From: Bog-950 sp046329495
Lineage (GTDB): Bacteria; Bacteroidota; Bacteroidia; Chitinophagales; LD1
DNA: 64,000 nucleotides
Direction of reading: 5' to 3'
Assembly (NCBI GenBank): GCA_046329495.1
Contig: JAXLUO010000005.1
Coordinates: 138,275-202,274, forward strand
Below the pieces are notes generated by a model. The model had not been told where the DNA came from. It saw nothing but the letters and a program-made list of their open reading frames with translations, and did not search any database. This document shows positions 35,455-42,939 of this stretch, piece by piece (positions within the stretch are counted from its first letter, which is position 1; every line of letters starts with the position of its first letter). The translations under genes and the position numbers were made by a program.

Positions 35455-36144
35455 ATGACCCAAATGAAATTACCCCGTATAATAGGCACCTGTATCCTGC
35501 TGCTGGCCGGTAAAATTGCTATGGCCCAGAGCGGACTGGCACTTTCGTTGCTGAACTATACCATACAAACCGATTCGGTTAACTTTACTTATGGCTACAC
35601 CATTACCATAAATGCCACTTTAACCAACGTAAGCCAGTCGGCCTATAGCGATACCCTCGATTTCGCGCTGCATAATAACCAGTTCAGTGTTATTACAGCT
35701 AACAGTGTATTTAAAAAGCCACCCTATAGCGCTAAAACCATAACCTTACAACCCGGCGAAAGTGTGCCTGCTGTTTTCGGGGTTAAAATTGATGCCCAAT
35801 ACTTTGCCCCAGGGCCCGATGTGGTAGTGGTTTGGCCTATCTGTAATCAAATCATTGCCGACTCCATCGTTATCGACCTCCATATTAACGATCCTATGGC
35901 CTCGGCACCCGAGGTACAGCAGCCTGCCACCTATTTGATACTACCTGATAAAATTATGCTGCAGAATACCGCTCAAAACAACTTTGAACAGGTAAGAATA
36001 TTCAGTATCTCAGGACAGCTAATGTATCTGCAACACAGCAGCTTTATCACCGAAATTCCTTTAGGCTATTTACCAAAGGGTATTTACATAGCCGAGTTAA
36101 TAACGGCTGATAAACGCAGGCAAGTCATCAAATTCTTTAAGTAA
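35455..36144 (+). CDS. Small secreted protein with a T9SS-type C-terminal domain
   Basis: About 229 residues. The frame is open another 48 codons upstream, but a signal peptide begins only at MTQMKLPRIIGTCILLLAGK and ends at MAQSG, so ATG 35455 (or 35464) is preferred. The middle part is a beta-sandwich-like segment (TITINATLTNVSQSAYSDTL, then LQPGESVPAVFGVKID). The last 75 residues (ILPDKIMLQN..., VRIFSISGQLMYLQHSS, IPLGYLPKGIYIAELIT) match the type A sorting-domain pattern, although they are more diverged than in the two giant proteins. Function unknown. It ends 15 bp from the convergent PorE-like gene. Confidence 0.7.
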   Translation: MTQMKLPRIIGTCILLLAGKIAMAQSGLALSLLNYTIQTDSVNFTYGYTITINATLTNVSQSAYSDTLDFALHNNQFSVITANSVFKKPPYSAKTITLQPGESVPAVFGVKIDAQYFAPGPDVVVVWPICNQIIADSIVIDLHINDPMASAPEVQQPATYLILPDKIMLQNTAQNNFEQVRIFSISGQLMYLQHSSFITEIPLGYLPKGIYIAELITADKRRQVIKFFK

Positions 36145-36159
36145 AAAGAAGACTAAAAT

Positions 36160-38202
36160 TTACTTCTCACCGGGTTTGGGGTCAACCTTTATATTCTCCG
36201 GCTCTATCGATTCCAGATTAATCTTTGAAGAGATTACCCGTAAGGTAGTTCTACGGTTTAATTGATATTCTTCTTCCGTGCACTTAACGCCGTTTACGCA
36301 CTTATTTACAGGGCTGGTTTCGCCATAGCCCTTCGCTACTAAATGGTCGGCTGGTATGCCTTTTTCAATCAGGTAGTCAACACAGCTTTGCGCACGACCC
36401 TGCGATAATTTCAGGTTATAAGCGTCGCTACCGCGGCTATCGGTGTGCGAACCTAACTCAACTACTAAATCCGGATTCTCCTTAAAGAACACCAGAATAG
36501 AATCTAACACCGCCTTCGATTCAGGACGTAATACGGTTTTATCGTAATCGTAATAGATGTTAGGGATAACCAGTTGGCGGGTCGTAAATATTTTCTCCAG
36601 TTCTAAGGAGCTGTAAACATAAATTACCGTGCTATCCTGGTGGCGCAATCCCTTTGTTGAGGTCTTGTCAGATTTACCGAGGTATCCCACTTTGCTGGCA
36701 AACAGTTTATAGTCTGTTTCAGCATTCAGTTTAAAGGTAAAGTTGCCACCGGTATCACTGGTAGCCGTTAAAATGGTTTTATCATCTGTATTCCGTAATT
36801 CAATCTTTGCACCTGCTAATCCTGTTAGGCCTAATATCTTGCTATCGGGGTTCTTAGGGTCTTCATATTGCTTTTCAACTACCTTACCCTTTAAAACAAA
36901 AATGTTTATCCATTTTTCTTCAAACCGGTAAAGATCGTCACTGCCCTTTCCTCCGCTGCGGTTCGAGGTAAAATAACCCGCATACAGCACGGTATCCTCA
37001 CTGTTTTGCGGCTTGTATTTATCTATCCAAAAAGCAAAGTCATCACCGCCACTGTTAATAGGGTATTTTAAATTCTGTGGATCCTTATATCCTGCTTTGC
37101 TATGGATAGCTTTAAAAATGTCCAGCCCGCCCATGCCGGGTAAACCGTTGCTGGCAAAGTATAAATTACCCTTCTCATCCAGCCAGGGGCTACGCTCACT
37201 GCCCGGTGTATTAATGGCACCTCCTAAATTTTGTGGCGTTCCCCAGCCACTGTCGGCCTTGGCGGCAAAGTATAAATCGGTTTCACCAAAATTGCCGGGT
37301 ACATCAGCCGCAAACAACAACAGCTTACCATCCTTCGATAAATACGGATCATACACATTCACCGTATCCGGAAATATCTCCATACGCACCGGTTCACTCC
37401 AGTGCTCGTTGTTAAATGCGCTGTAGTATACATGGCAAAACTGGTTGCTCTTTAACTCATCCTGTTTGCAACGCACAAAGTACATCTCCTTATAATCCTT
37501 ACTAAACACAGGCGTAGCCTCATGAAACAAGGAGTTCACAGGTGCAGGAAAACCAACGGGCACACTAAATCCGTTCTCTTTCTTTTCGGCGGTAAACAGG
37601 TCATAGGGCTTTTCGCCTGTCCAACCATCGGTCAGGTTACCGGTTGCCTCTGTGCGGGCAGAACTAAATATAAATTGACCGGACTTGTAAGGTTGCAGAT
37701 CAAAATCAGAAGCCGGAGAGTTAAGGGCTTGCAGGTTGGTAACCTGTATTTTAGAGAAGGTCTTCTTCCATTCAATTGCATCGCGGCTTTGGTTAGCCTG
37801 CTTACGGCCTTCAAAACCGGCATTCGCAATGCGCTGATATTGTTCAAAGGTGCGAACCGCCTCTTCGTATTTTTCCTGTTGCTTCTGCATCAGGCCAAGG
37901 CGGTAAAGCGATTGCTCCCCCCCATTCAAATCAAGCGATTGCTTATACCATTTTTCGGCATTGGCATAGTCGTTCAGTTTCTGATAGCTATCACCCAGAT
38001 TAAAGGCAATCTTTTGCTGCTTAATAGGGTCTTTTTCAGCAGCATATTCCTTTTGCAGAAATTCAATGCTCTGGTTATAAAGCAGCAAACTGCGCGCCGT
38101 ATTGCTATCCTTCACCTGAAAAACAGCGGTTTTACAGGCAAACAGCCCCAAACACAACAAAGCAAACAGCAAACTCCTTTTCAAATCAATGGTTCTTGGC
38201 AA
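36160..38202 (-). CDS. OmpA-family lipoprotein with TPR, PD40 and carboxypeptidase-regulatory domains (PorE-like)
   Basis: A 680-residue lipoprotein. The signal ends in the lipobox LFAC with the acylated cysteine at residue 23. TPR-like repeats follow (about 40-140, KAEKWYKQSLDLNGGEQSLY-type rhythm), then a PD40/WD40-like propeller (about 165-420, with FSSARTEATGN, YFASNGLPGMGGLDIF and YFTSNRSGG), a carboxypeptidase-regulatory-like beta domain (about 435-515) and an OmpA peptidoglycan-binding domain (about 550-660, GSHTDSRGSDAYNLKLSQGR). This order equals that of PorE, an outer-membrane periplasmic component of the T9SS. Bacteroidota carry several such proteins, so PorE is probable but not proven. 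It lies 57 bp behind a barrel protein gene. Confidence 0.8.
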   Translation of the reverse strand: MPRTIDLKRSLLFALLCLGLFACKTAVFQVKDSNTARSLLLYNQSIEFLQKEYAAEKDPIKQQKIAFNLGDSYQKLNDYANAEKWYKQSLDLNGGEQSLYRLGLMQKQQEKYEEAVRTFEQYQRIANAGFEGRKQANQSRDAIEWKKTFSKIQVTNLQALNSPASDFDLQPYKSGQFIFSSARTEATGNLTDGWTGEKPYDLFTAEKKENGFSVPVGFPAPVNSLFHEATPVFSKDYKEMYFVRCKQDELKSNQFCHVYYSAFNNEHWSEPVRMEIFPDTVNVYDPYLSKDGKLLLFAADVPGNFGETDLYFAAKADSGWGTPQNLGGAINTPGSERSPWLDEKGNLYFASNGLPGMGGLDIFKAIHSKAGYKDPQNLKYPINSGGDDFAFWIDKYKPQNSEDTVLYAGYFTSNRSGGKGSDDLYRFEEKWINIFVLKGKVVEKQYEDPKNPDSKILGLTGLAGAKIELRNTDDKTILTATSDTGGNFTFKLNAETDYKLFASKVGYLGKSDKTSTKGLRHQDSTVIYVYSSLELEKIFTTRQLVIPNIYYDYDKTVLRPESKAVLDSILVFFKENPDLVVELGSHTDSRGSDAYNLKLSQGRAQSCVDYLIEKGIPADHLVAKGYGETSPVNKCVNGVKCTEEEYQLNRRTTLRVISSKINLESIEPENIKVDPKPGEK

Positions 38203-38259
38203 CTAAAATATAAATTAATTAACGGGCACTATCCGTTTTCAGCATAATTAGCAACAAGG

Positions 38260-39060
38260 TTAATAGTCAATGCGCCCTTCTCCGAATATGTAATGCGCTC
38301 CCACCATTAAACCTCCTCTAAAATTATAGCTCTTCTGGTATTCCGAATCGTTCTGACTATACCAGTCGATATCCTTTAACACCTTACCATTTAAATCGTT
38401 TAATCCACCATAAGCCGATAGCCCAACTTCGATATAGAAATGATCGGTTACGTATATATCGGTACCAAACTGCAGGGCTAATCCTATATCTACCGGTTTA
38501 AATTTCTGTTGCGCGGTAAAACTATTAGGCACATAAGGGTGGTCGGCAATTTTTACTTCTTCAAAGGCATAGGTGCGTATACCAATTTGCGGACCAAGGC
38601 ACATAAAAAACTTGGCAACACGGCCTTTGGCGCTGGTAAACTTTACCATTAGTGGTATTTGTATATAGTGCAGTTTTACATTCCGTTTAGCATTTACATA
38701 TTCAAATACGCCATTGGTGGCTGTTAAACCAAAAGTGTCGTTACCTAAAACAGCCGGTCCATAAAAAGCATCCTCGTATTTTTGTCCGGTAACATTATAT
38801 TGCACCTCGGCCCTTATACCCCAGCATCGTGCAAAATCGTAACCCAGCACCAATCCTCCGTTACCGCCCCAGGTAGGCTTGTAGTCCATTTCCGAAACCT
38901 TTACATAAGGTTGGGTAAAGGCACCAAGGGTTTGGTAATTATTCTGGTTCAATATCCAGGTACTGTTAAAGGTGCCTGAAACACCTAAGTGAAATCCCTT
39001 TTGGGCATTGGCACCCAACAGCAAAAGGGCACAAATAATGGTAAGTAGTGTGTTCTTCAT
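38260..39060 (-). CDS. Outer-membrane beta-barrel protein (PorT-like family)
   Basis: A 266-residue exported barrel protein: signal peptide about 1-19 (ending GANAQ), then beta strands such as GFHLGVSGTFNSTWIL, GGLVLGYDFARCWGIRAEVQYN, HYIQIPLMVKFTSA, MCLGPQIGIRTYAF, DIGLALQFGTDIYV and FYIEVGLSAYGG. These resemble the outer-membrane beta-barrel family that includes PorT. It is upstream of and probably cotranscribed with the PorE-like lipoprotein gene, which suggests a shared envelope role, but the family is broad and the sequence does not fix its function. Confidence 0.7.
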   Translation of the reverse strand: MKNTLLTIICALLLLGANAQKGFHLGVSGTFNSTWILNQNNYQTLGAFTQPYVKVSEMDYKPTWGGNGGLVLGYDFARCWGIRAEVQYNVTGQKYEDAFYGPAVLGNDTFGLTATNGVFEYVNAKRNVKLHYIQIPLMVKFTSAKGRVAKFFMCLGPQIGIRTYAFEEVKIADHPYVPNSFTAQQKFKPVDIGLALQFGTDIYVTDHFYIEVGLSAYGGLNDLNGKVLKDIDWYSQNDSEYQKSYNFRGGLMVGAHYIFGEGRIDY

Positions 39061-39107
39061 ATTTTAGCTCCTGTGCTTACAAAAATCGAAATTTGGCCCA
39101 AATAGTT

Positions 39108-39881
39108 ATGAGCAGTTTCTATCGCTTAAAAAAATACCTGCAGTACCGGTTAAAAGCACGCAGTAAATACTACCTGCATTCGCCGTTCATATTTCAATTT
39201 TACCTGCTGGTGTTAGAACCTAAAGACGATGAAAACCTCAAAAAAGTATGCTCACTGCGTACCCAATGGGCTTCAGATCAATCGCTTTTACCAATTACCG
39301 AATTGGGAACCGGAACAGCTCAGGCAAAGACTATTAGCAGTTTGGTAAGTAAAGTAGCGGTTAAACACCGCTACGGTAAAGTATTGTATGCACTTGTTAG
39401 CTATTTTAAACCGGAAACCATCCTTGAAATAGGTACCTCCATAGGCATCAGTAGCGCCTATATGGCCTCCGCTGCTTCCGGCAGCAAGTTTATAAGTTTG
39501 GAAGGCAACCCCGCTGCCGTAGAAAAGGCAGCCCTTTTTCACAGCAGTTTAGGGATTAAAAATGCCCGTTTAATTTCCGGCGATTTTAAGGAAACCCTTT
39601 TGCCTGCCCTTACTTCGTTGGGTAAATTAGATATGGCCTTTATTGATGGCAACCACACCTACCAGGCCACCCTCAGTTATTTTGAAGCCTGCCTGCCTTT
39701 TACAAACGAACACTCAGTGCTGGTATTCGATGATATTTACTGGAGCAAAGGAATGACCAGGGCCTGGCAGCAAATTAAAGCACACCCGCAGGTGCGCGTT
39801 AGTATCGATATCTATCAATTCGGTATTGTTTGTTTCCGCAAGCAAAATTTAGCGAAAGAAGATTTTGTGTTGTGGTATTAG
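39108..39881 (+). CDS. Class I SAM-dependent methyltransferase, O-methyltransferase-like
   Basis: A 257-residue cytoplasmic protein. The frame extends 20 codons further upstream, but MSSFYRLKKYLQYRLKARSK is the more natural N-terminus, and it is preceded by the -7-like GAAATTTG. The SAM-binding motif I is TILEIGTSIGISSAYMA; later come SLEGNPAAVEKA, MAFIDGNHTYQATLSYFEAC (typical of the methyltransf_24/O-methyltransferase group) and LVFDDIYWSKGMTRAW. Substrate unknown. It converges on the membrane protein gene with a shared terminator. Confidence 0.8.
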   Translation: MSSFYRLKKYLQYRLKARSKYYLHSPFIFQFYLLVLEPKDDENLKKVCSLRTQWASDQSLLPITELGTGTAQAKTISSLVSKVAVKHRYGKVLYALVSYFKPETILEIGTSIGISSAYMASAASGSKFISLEGNPAAVEKAALFHSSLGIKNARLISGDFKETLLPALTSLGKLDMAFIDGNHTYQATLSYFEACLPFTNEHSVLVFDDIYWSKGMTRAWQQIKAHPQVRVSIDIYQFGIVCFRKQNLAKEDFVLWY

Positions 39882-39903
39882 GCGCTACCTGATAATATAA
39901 AAT

Positions 39904-39935
39904 AAAAATGGCAAGCATAATGCTTGCCATTTTTT
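39904..39935. terminator. Bidirectional terminator
   Basis: AAAAATGGCAAGCA, a 3-nt loop and TGCTTGCCATTTTTT form a near-perfect stem with A/T tracts on both sides, between convergent genes ending at 39881 and 39954. Confidence 0.9.
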
Positions 39936-39953
39936 ATATCTCTGGCTTTAAAA

Positions 39954-40418
39954 TCAACGCTCAAAAATGCTGCGTATTAAATCAATTACATTAATATTAA
40001 ATAAGAAGTAAGGCAAAAACAATACTGTTGCCCAGAAGAATAAAGACATCAGCATTGTAATCAGTATTTTCTTCTTATCGTGGGTAAGCGCCAGCGCAAA
40101 CATTACACCTACGGGGATAGAAAGTAATATAGGCGTTAAAGCAGCTACACCGCCTAAACCAAAGCGTTGCTTCACTTTTACCAAAAAGCGGTTTGAGCTT
40201 GTAAAGCGTCTGCCGAAACGTTTTGGAAATTTCGCAACCATGTAGTCGCGTATCATGTTGCCCAGGTAGGTAAACAAAACAATACCGATAATACCTCCGA
40301 TAATGTTTGCCAGCGAACCGCCCAGCCCTAAATCGGCTGCAATTGCAGTAAACGTGCCCATGCTGAATTTTAGAATAGATCCAAAAAATACTACAATTGA
40401 AGAAACGATTTTATCCAT
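39954..40418 (-). CDS. Small integral membrane protein, function unknown
   Basis: A 154-residue protein with about four hydrophobic segments: residues 3-27, 34-54 (SLANIIGGIIGIVLFTYLG), 90-112 (GGVAALTPILLSIPVGVMFAL) and 120-143 (ILITMLMSLFFWATVLFLPYFL). A basic cytoplasmic loop (KFPKRFGRRFTSSNRFLVKVK) lies between. The proline/glycine pattern of the third segment recalls the small multidrug-export-like family (COG2426), but the similarity is weak. It is downstream of the LON-domain gene on the same strand (60-bp gap) and may share its transcript. Confidence 0.6.
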   Translation of the reverse strand: MDKIVSSIVVFFGSILKFSMGTFTAIAADLGLGGSLANIIGGIIGIVLFTYLGNMIRDYMVAKFPKRFGRRFTSSNRFLVKVKQRFGLGGVAALTPILLSIPVGVMFALALTHDKKKILITMLMSLFFWATVLFLPYFLFNINVIDLIRSIFER

Positions 40419-40478
40419 TTTGCTGCGCCGGAATCATGTGATCCCTACAATATTAACGTATTTAATTGGTAAAAAGGT

Positions 40479-41114
40479 TCAAAAGTTCGGGGGTATTTCA
40501 TGACGGAAATGCCCGTTGAGCTGCACACGCTTTTTCAGTTGCTCGGCGTCCTTTAAACTGGGGATCAATTTTAACAAATGCTGGATCATAAACCATTGTC
40601 TTCCCCGTTCCGAAGGTGCCGATAGCAACCTGTATTGGTCCTCTGCACTTAGCCCTATATACTGGGCTACGTCATACGACAAAGGATTCTTAAACTTGGC
40701 AAACAAGTTAAAGTTAGTTCCCAACAAGCTGTGGAGTTCGTTTATCAGGTCAACCAGCGTAGGGTTAAGCCGGGTAGTATCCAAAGGCAGGTGATTGATT
40801 TCGTAAACTACGGCTGCACTATACAGTTTGTCCGGCACTTCTTTCAGCACCTCAATAATGCGGAATATCTTCTTCCCCTCTGTTTTAATATCCATCTCGC
40901 CGCTATCATACACCTTCGTTACTTCCAGTATCTCCATTTCGGTGCCATATTCGTTCAGGGTATCGCTTAATACCGATGGAATACCGAAGGTTTTTTGCTG
41001 GCTCTGGCATTCGGCTATTAACTGTTTATAACGGGGTTCAAAAATGTGCAGGTTCAAATGTTGCCCCGGGTAAACCACCAGGTTCAACGGAAAAATCGGC
41101 AAAAACTTGGTCAT
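40479..41114 (-). CDS. LON N-terminal (substrate-binding) domain protein
   Basis: A 211-residue stand-alone PUA-like LON-N domain. The N-terminus FLPIFPLNLVVYPGQHLNLHIFEPRYKQL is the typical signature, followed by VTKVYDSGEMDIKTEGKKIFRI, and a helical C-terminal half. There is no AAA+ or protease domain, so it is not the Lon protease. Such proteins are widespread and uncharacterised; a role in protein quality control is only an analogy with Lon. It lies upstream of the small membrane protein gene. Confidence 0.85.
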   Translation of the reverse strand: MTKFLPIFPLNLVVYPGQHLNLHIFEPRYKQLIAECQSQQKTFGIPSVLSDTLNEYGTEMEILEVTKVYDSGEMDIKTEGKKIFRIIEVLKEVPDKLYSAAVVYEINHLPLDTTRLNPTLVDLINELHSLLGTNFNLFAKFKNPLSYDVAQYIGLSAEDQYRLLSAPSERGRQWFMIQHLLKLIPSLKDAEQLKKRVQLNGHFRHEIPPNF

Positions 41115-41242
41115 ACTTCTATTAACGAATCGCTGCTAAAAATCGTTTTGTAATAATAATGTAAAAATCCACCACGCCGGTTGGCATTTACAACAGTTAA
41201 CGCAAAATGGTTTTATCTTTATAACAACCAAAAACCAACACC

Positions 41243-41809
41243 ATGAAGGCCGTTAGCATTTCTACCCTTTTACTGGTGCTCTTTACCACGAATACGTTTG
41301 CCGTATCCGATGGCAACCTGCTTGGGCGCATTACGGTTAAGGAAACAAAACAACCGCTGGCATATGCCGAAATAACCCTGGAGAGCAGTATGGATAAGGT
41401 GGTAGTAACCGCCAACGAATACGGCCTCTATTATGCCAACCATATACCAACCGGTAAGTATAAAATGACGGTGGTTTTCAATAACCGCACGTTTGTGATG
41501 AAGAATGTACGGGTATACGATGGCTACACCATCGAAGCAAACATGGCACTCAGTAACGATACCGTCCTGGCAGCACTGGTAGAAGTGCCGTTTACAGAAA
41601 GCCAGGTAAGCTCGGTGCAAAGCACCGATATAACCCTGCGCAGCAATGGCAATAAACAGGCAACAAAACCTTTAAGCGAGGCTTTGAGCGCCCAACCCGG
41701 AATTGATATACGCGATGGCCGCTTATTTGTAAAGGGCAGCGATCAGGTAAAAGTGTTTATCGACGGCACACCCGTAATGGGGCAGCCGCGTTTAGACCGC
41801 ATTTGGTAG
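41243..41809 (+). CDS. Plug-only TonB-receptor-like protein (carboxypeptidase-regulatory plus partial plug), copy 1
   Basis: A 188-residue exported protein with a signal peptide (about 1-20). A carboxypeptidase-regulatory-like beta domain covers about residues 25-105 (LLGRITVKETKQPLAYAEITL, ANEYGLYYANHIPTGKYKMTV). Residues 125-186 resemble the beginning of a TonB-receptor plug (PLSEALSAQPGIDIRDGRLFVKGSD, VFIDGTPVMGQPRL). There is no beta-barrel, and the protein ends with its own stop. It is a paralogue of the next gene, 33 bp downstream, so the two form a small operon; a -7-like TATCTTTA precedes it at about 41213. Possibly a degraded receptor, but the tandem pair with intact frames argues for function. 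Confidence 0.72.
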   Translation: MKAVSISTLLLVLFTTNTFAVSDGNLLGRITVKETKQPLAYAEITLESSMDKVVVTANEYGLYYANHIPTGKYKMTVVFNNRTFVMKNVRVYDGYTIEANMALSNDTVLAALVEVPFTESQVSSVQSTDITLRSNGNKQATKPLSEALSAQPGIDIRDGRLFVKGSDQVKVFIDGTPVMGQPRLDRIW

Positions 41810-41842
41810 AACCTATACATTGTTAACTATAAAACGAACAGT

Positions 41843-42523
41843 ATGAAAACATGGAAAAATCTTTGGTTTGCCGCACTGCTACTTATGCTATGCAGTTCGG
41901 GCTTTGCGCAAAAAGGCAGTATAAGTGGCAAAGTAACCTATGCCGACAAAACTTCAATACCGGGTGCCCGCATTGAATTTGTATGCCAGGGTAATAAGTT
42001 GGTGTATGCAACTACCGATAGCGGCTTGTATTATGCCAGCAATTTACCCGCAGGAACCTACGATATATCGGTAGGTCTTTCGCAATCAACTACACTGGTA
42101 AAAAAGGGAGTTAGAATAGCCTCCGGTGATGATATTACCCTGAACCTTGTTTACGACGATGCCATTTTAATGGATAGTATTGTTATAGACGGAGGTAAAA
42201 GCCGAAAGCCATTAATTGGTGAGGTTTTTTCATCGGGCCCGAGTTACGACCGTAAGGATGTAAAGGATATGGCCATTGTTAACATACAGCAAATACCCTT
42301 ACCCGGTGTAGTGCAGGCCGAAAACGGTAAAGTATACGCGCATGGTTCGCGCGAAGGCGGTGTGCAATATTACATCGATAACTGTAAGGTTATGGGCAGC
42401 CCTAATATTCCGCTCTGCGGGCTCGATTTCTTTCAGAGCTACATCGGCTACGTTCCGCCCAAATACGGCGATAGCACCGGCGGCGTAATTGCAATTGAAA
42501 CGCGCAATTTCTTTGCAGAGTAA
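41843..42523 (+). CDS. Plug-only TonB-receptor-like protein, copy 2
   Basis: A 226-residue exported protein: signal peptide about 1-22 (ending GFAQ), carboxypeptidase-regulatory-like domain about 25-110 (GSISGKVTYADKTSIPGARIEF, TTDSGLYYASNLPAGTYDISV), and a plug-like domain about 115-222 with IPLPGVVQAENGKVYAHGSREGG, YYIDNCKVMGSPNIP and YGDSTGGVIAIETRNF. The last segment matches the end of the plug domain of SusC/TonB receptors (sGgvI.i.Tk), exactly where a barrel would normally begin; instead the gene stops and a terminator follows. It could act as a periplasmic binding or regulatory protein. Paralogous to copy 1. Confidence 0.75.
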   Translation: MKTWKNLWFAALLLMLCSSGFAQKGSISGKVTYADKTSIPGARIEFVCQGNKLVYATTDSGLYYASNLPAGTYDISVGLSQSTTLVKKGVRIASGDDITLNLVYDDAILMDSIVIDGGKSRKPLIGEVFSSGPSYDRKDVKDMAIVNIQQIPLPGVVQAENGKVYAHGSREGGVQYYIDNCKVMGSPNIPLCGLDFFQSYIGYVPPKYGDSTGGVIAIETRNFFAE

Positions 42524-42545
42524 ATTTTCATTTTTTGGTTAAAGG

Positions 42546-42574
42546 CTCCCTTGTTCAGGCAAGGGAGTTTTTTT
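42546..42574 (+). terminator. Terminator of the plug-only pair
   Basis: CTCCCTTG and CAAGGGAG form a perfect 8-bp stem with a 6-nt loop, followed by seven T, 22 bp after the stop codon. Confidence 0.93.
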
Positions 42575-42629
42575 ATGCCTTTAAATCAACACTCCATTTA
42601 TATAAGGTCGTAACATTTGTAACCCTGAA

Positions 42630-42721
42630 TGGGACATTTGTTAAAACCCAAACCATTAATAGCCTGCATATTACAGAAGTGTCCCAAAAACTTTGGGACA
42701 CTGTCCCATTCAAGTGTCCCA
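42630..42721. repeat. Array of the 7-bp word TGTCCCA in both orientations
   Basis: TGTCCCA occurs at 42680, 42702 and 42715, and its reverse complement TGGGACA at 42630 and 42694. The central part, AGTGTCCCAAA-AAC-TTTGGGACACT (42678-42702), is a perfect 11-bp inverted repeat. Like the TGATAGG array at 2105-2191 it lies just behind a transcription terminator. A frame open across it (42535-42756) runs through the terminator and has no plausible protein content. Confidence 0.72.
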
Positions 42722-42790
42722 TCAGGTTTCAACTATATTACTCCATAAAAAAGTAAGGTCATTAAGTGCCTCAGTAATGCCTAAATGCAG

Positions 42791-42823
42791 AAAATCCCCC
42801 GCCATAGCTGGCGGAGGAGTTTT
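42791..42823 (-). terminator. Terminator of the sigma-factor gene
   Basis: AAAATCC-CCGCCA and TGGCGG-AGGAGTTTT arms form a stem of about 13 pairs around a TAGC loop. On the minus strand it ends in a T-rich stretch, 116 bp after the sigma-factor stop codon. Confidence 0.75.
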
Positions 42824-42853
42824 CTATTGGAACCGAGATTGAAGGACTCTTTC

Positions 42854-42935
42854 AGAACAAACGCTTTCGGTGCAGCGTGTTGTTCTTTGTTTGTCTCCGG
42901 AGGTTGTTGCCCATTGGCACAACAACTCTTCCGGA
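42854..42935 (-). other. Two hairpins in the 3' untranslated region of the sigma-factor gene
   Basis: Hairpin A (42854-42886): AGAACAAACGCT pairs with AGCGTGTTGTTCT except for one bulge. Hairpin B (42896-42935): outer arms TCCGGA/TCCGGA and inner arms GTTGTTG/CAACAAC. They lie between the stop codon at 42940 and the terminator at 42791-42823, so the transcript would carry both. Confidence 0.5.
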
Positions 42936-42939
42936 AATA

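Noticed and set aside
37522..38247. 241-residue antisense frame over the PorE-like gene
   Set aside because: It lies fully opposite a gene with clear TPR, PD40 and OmpA motifs, and its composition is that of a reverse-complement frame.
40479..41114. Lon protease
   Set aside because: Only the LON N-terminal domain is present; there is no AAA+ or Ser-Lys protease domain.
41243..42523. Pseudogene fragments of one SusC-like receptor broken by a frameshift
   Set aside because: Each gene has its own start, signal peptide and stop, the two are paralogous to each other, and no barrel-coding sequence follows in any frame before the terminator.
42535..42756. 73-residue plus-strand coding region
   Set aside because: It reads through a strong terminator and the TGTCCCA array, lacks domain features and has a repeat-driven composition.
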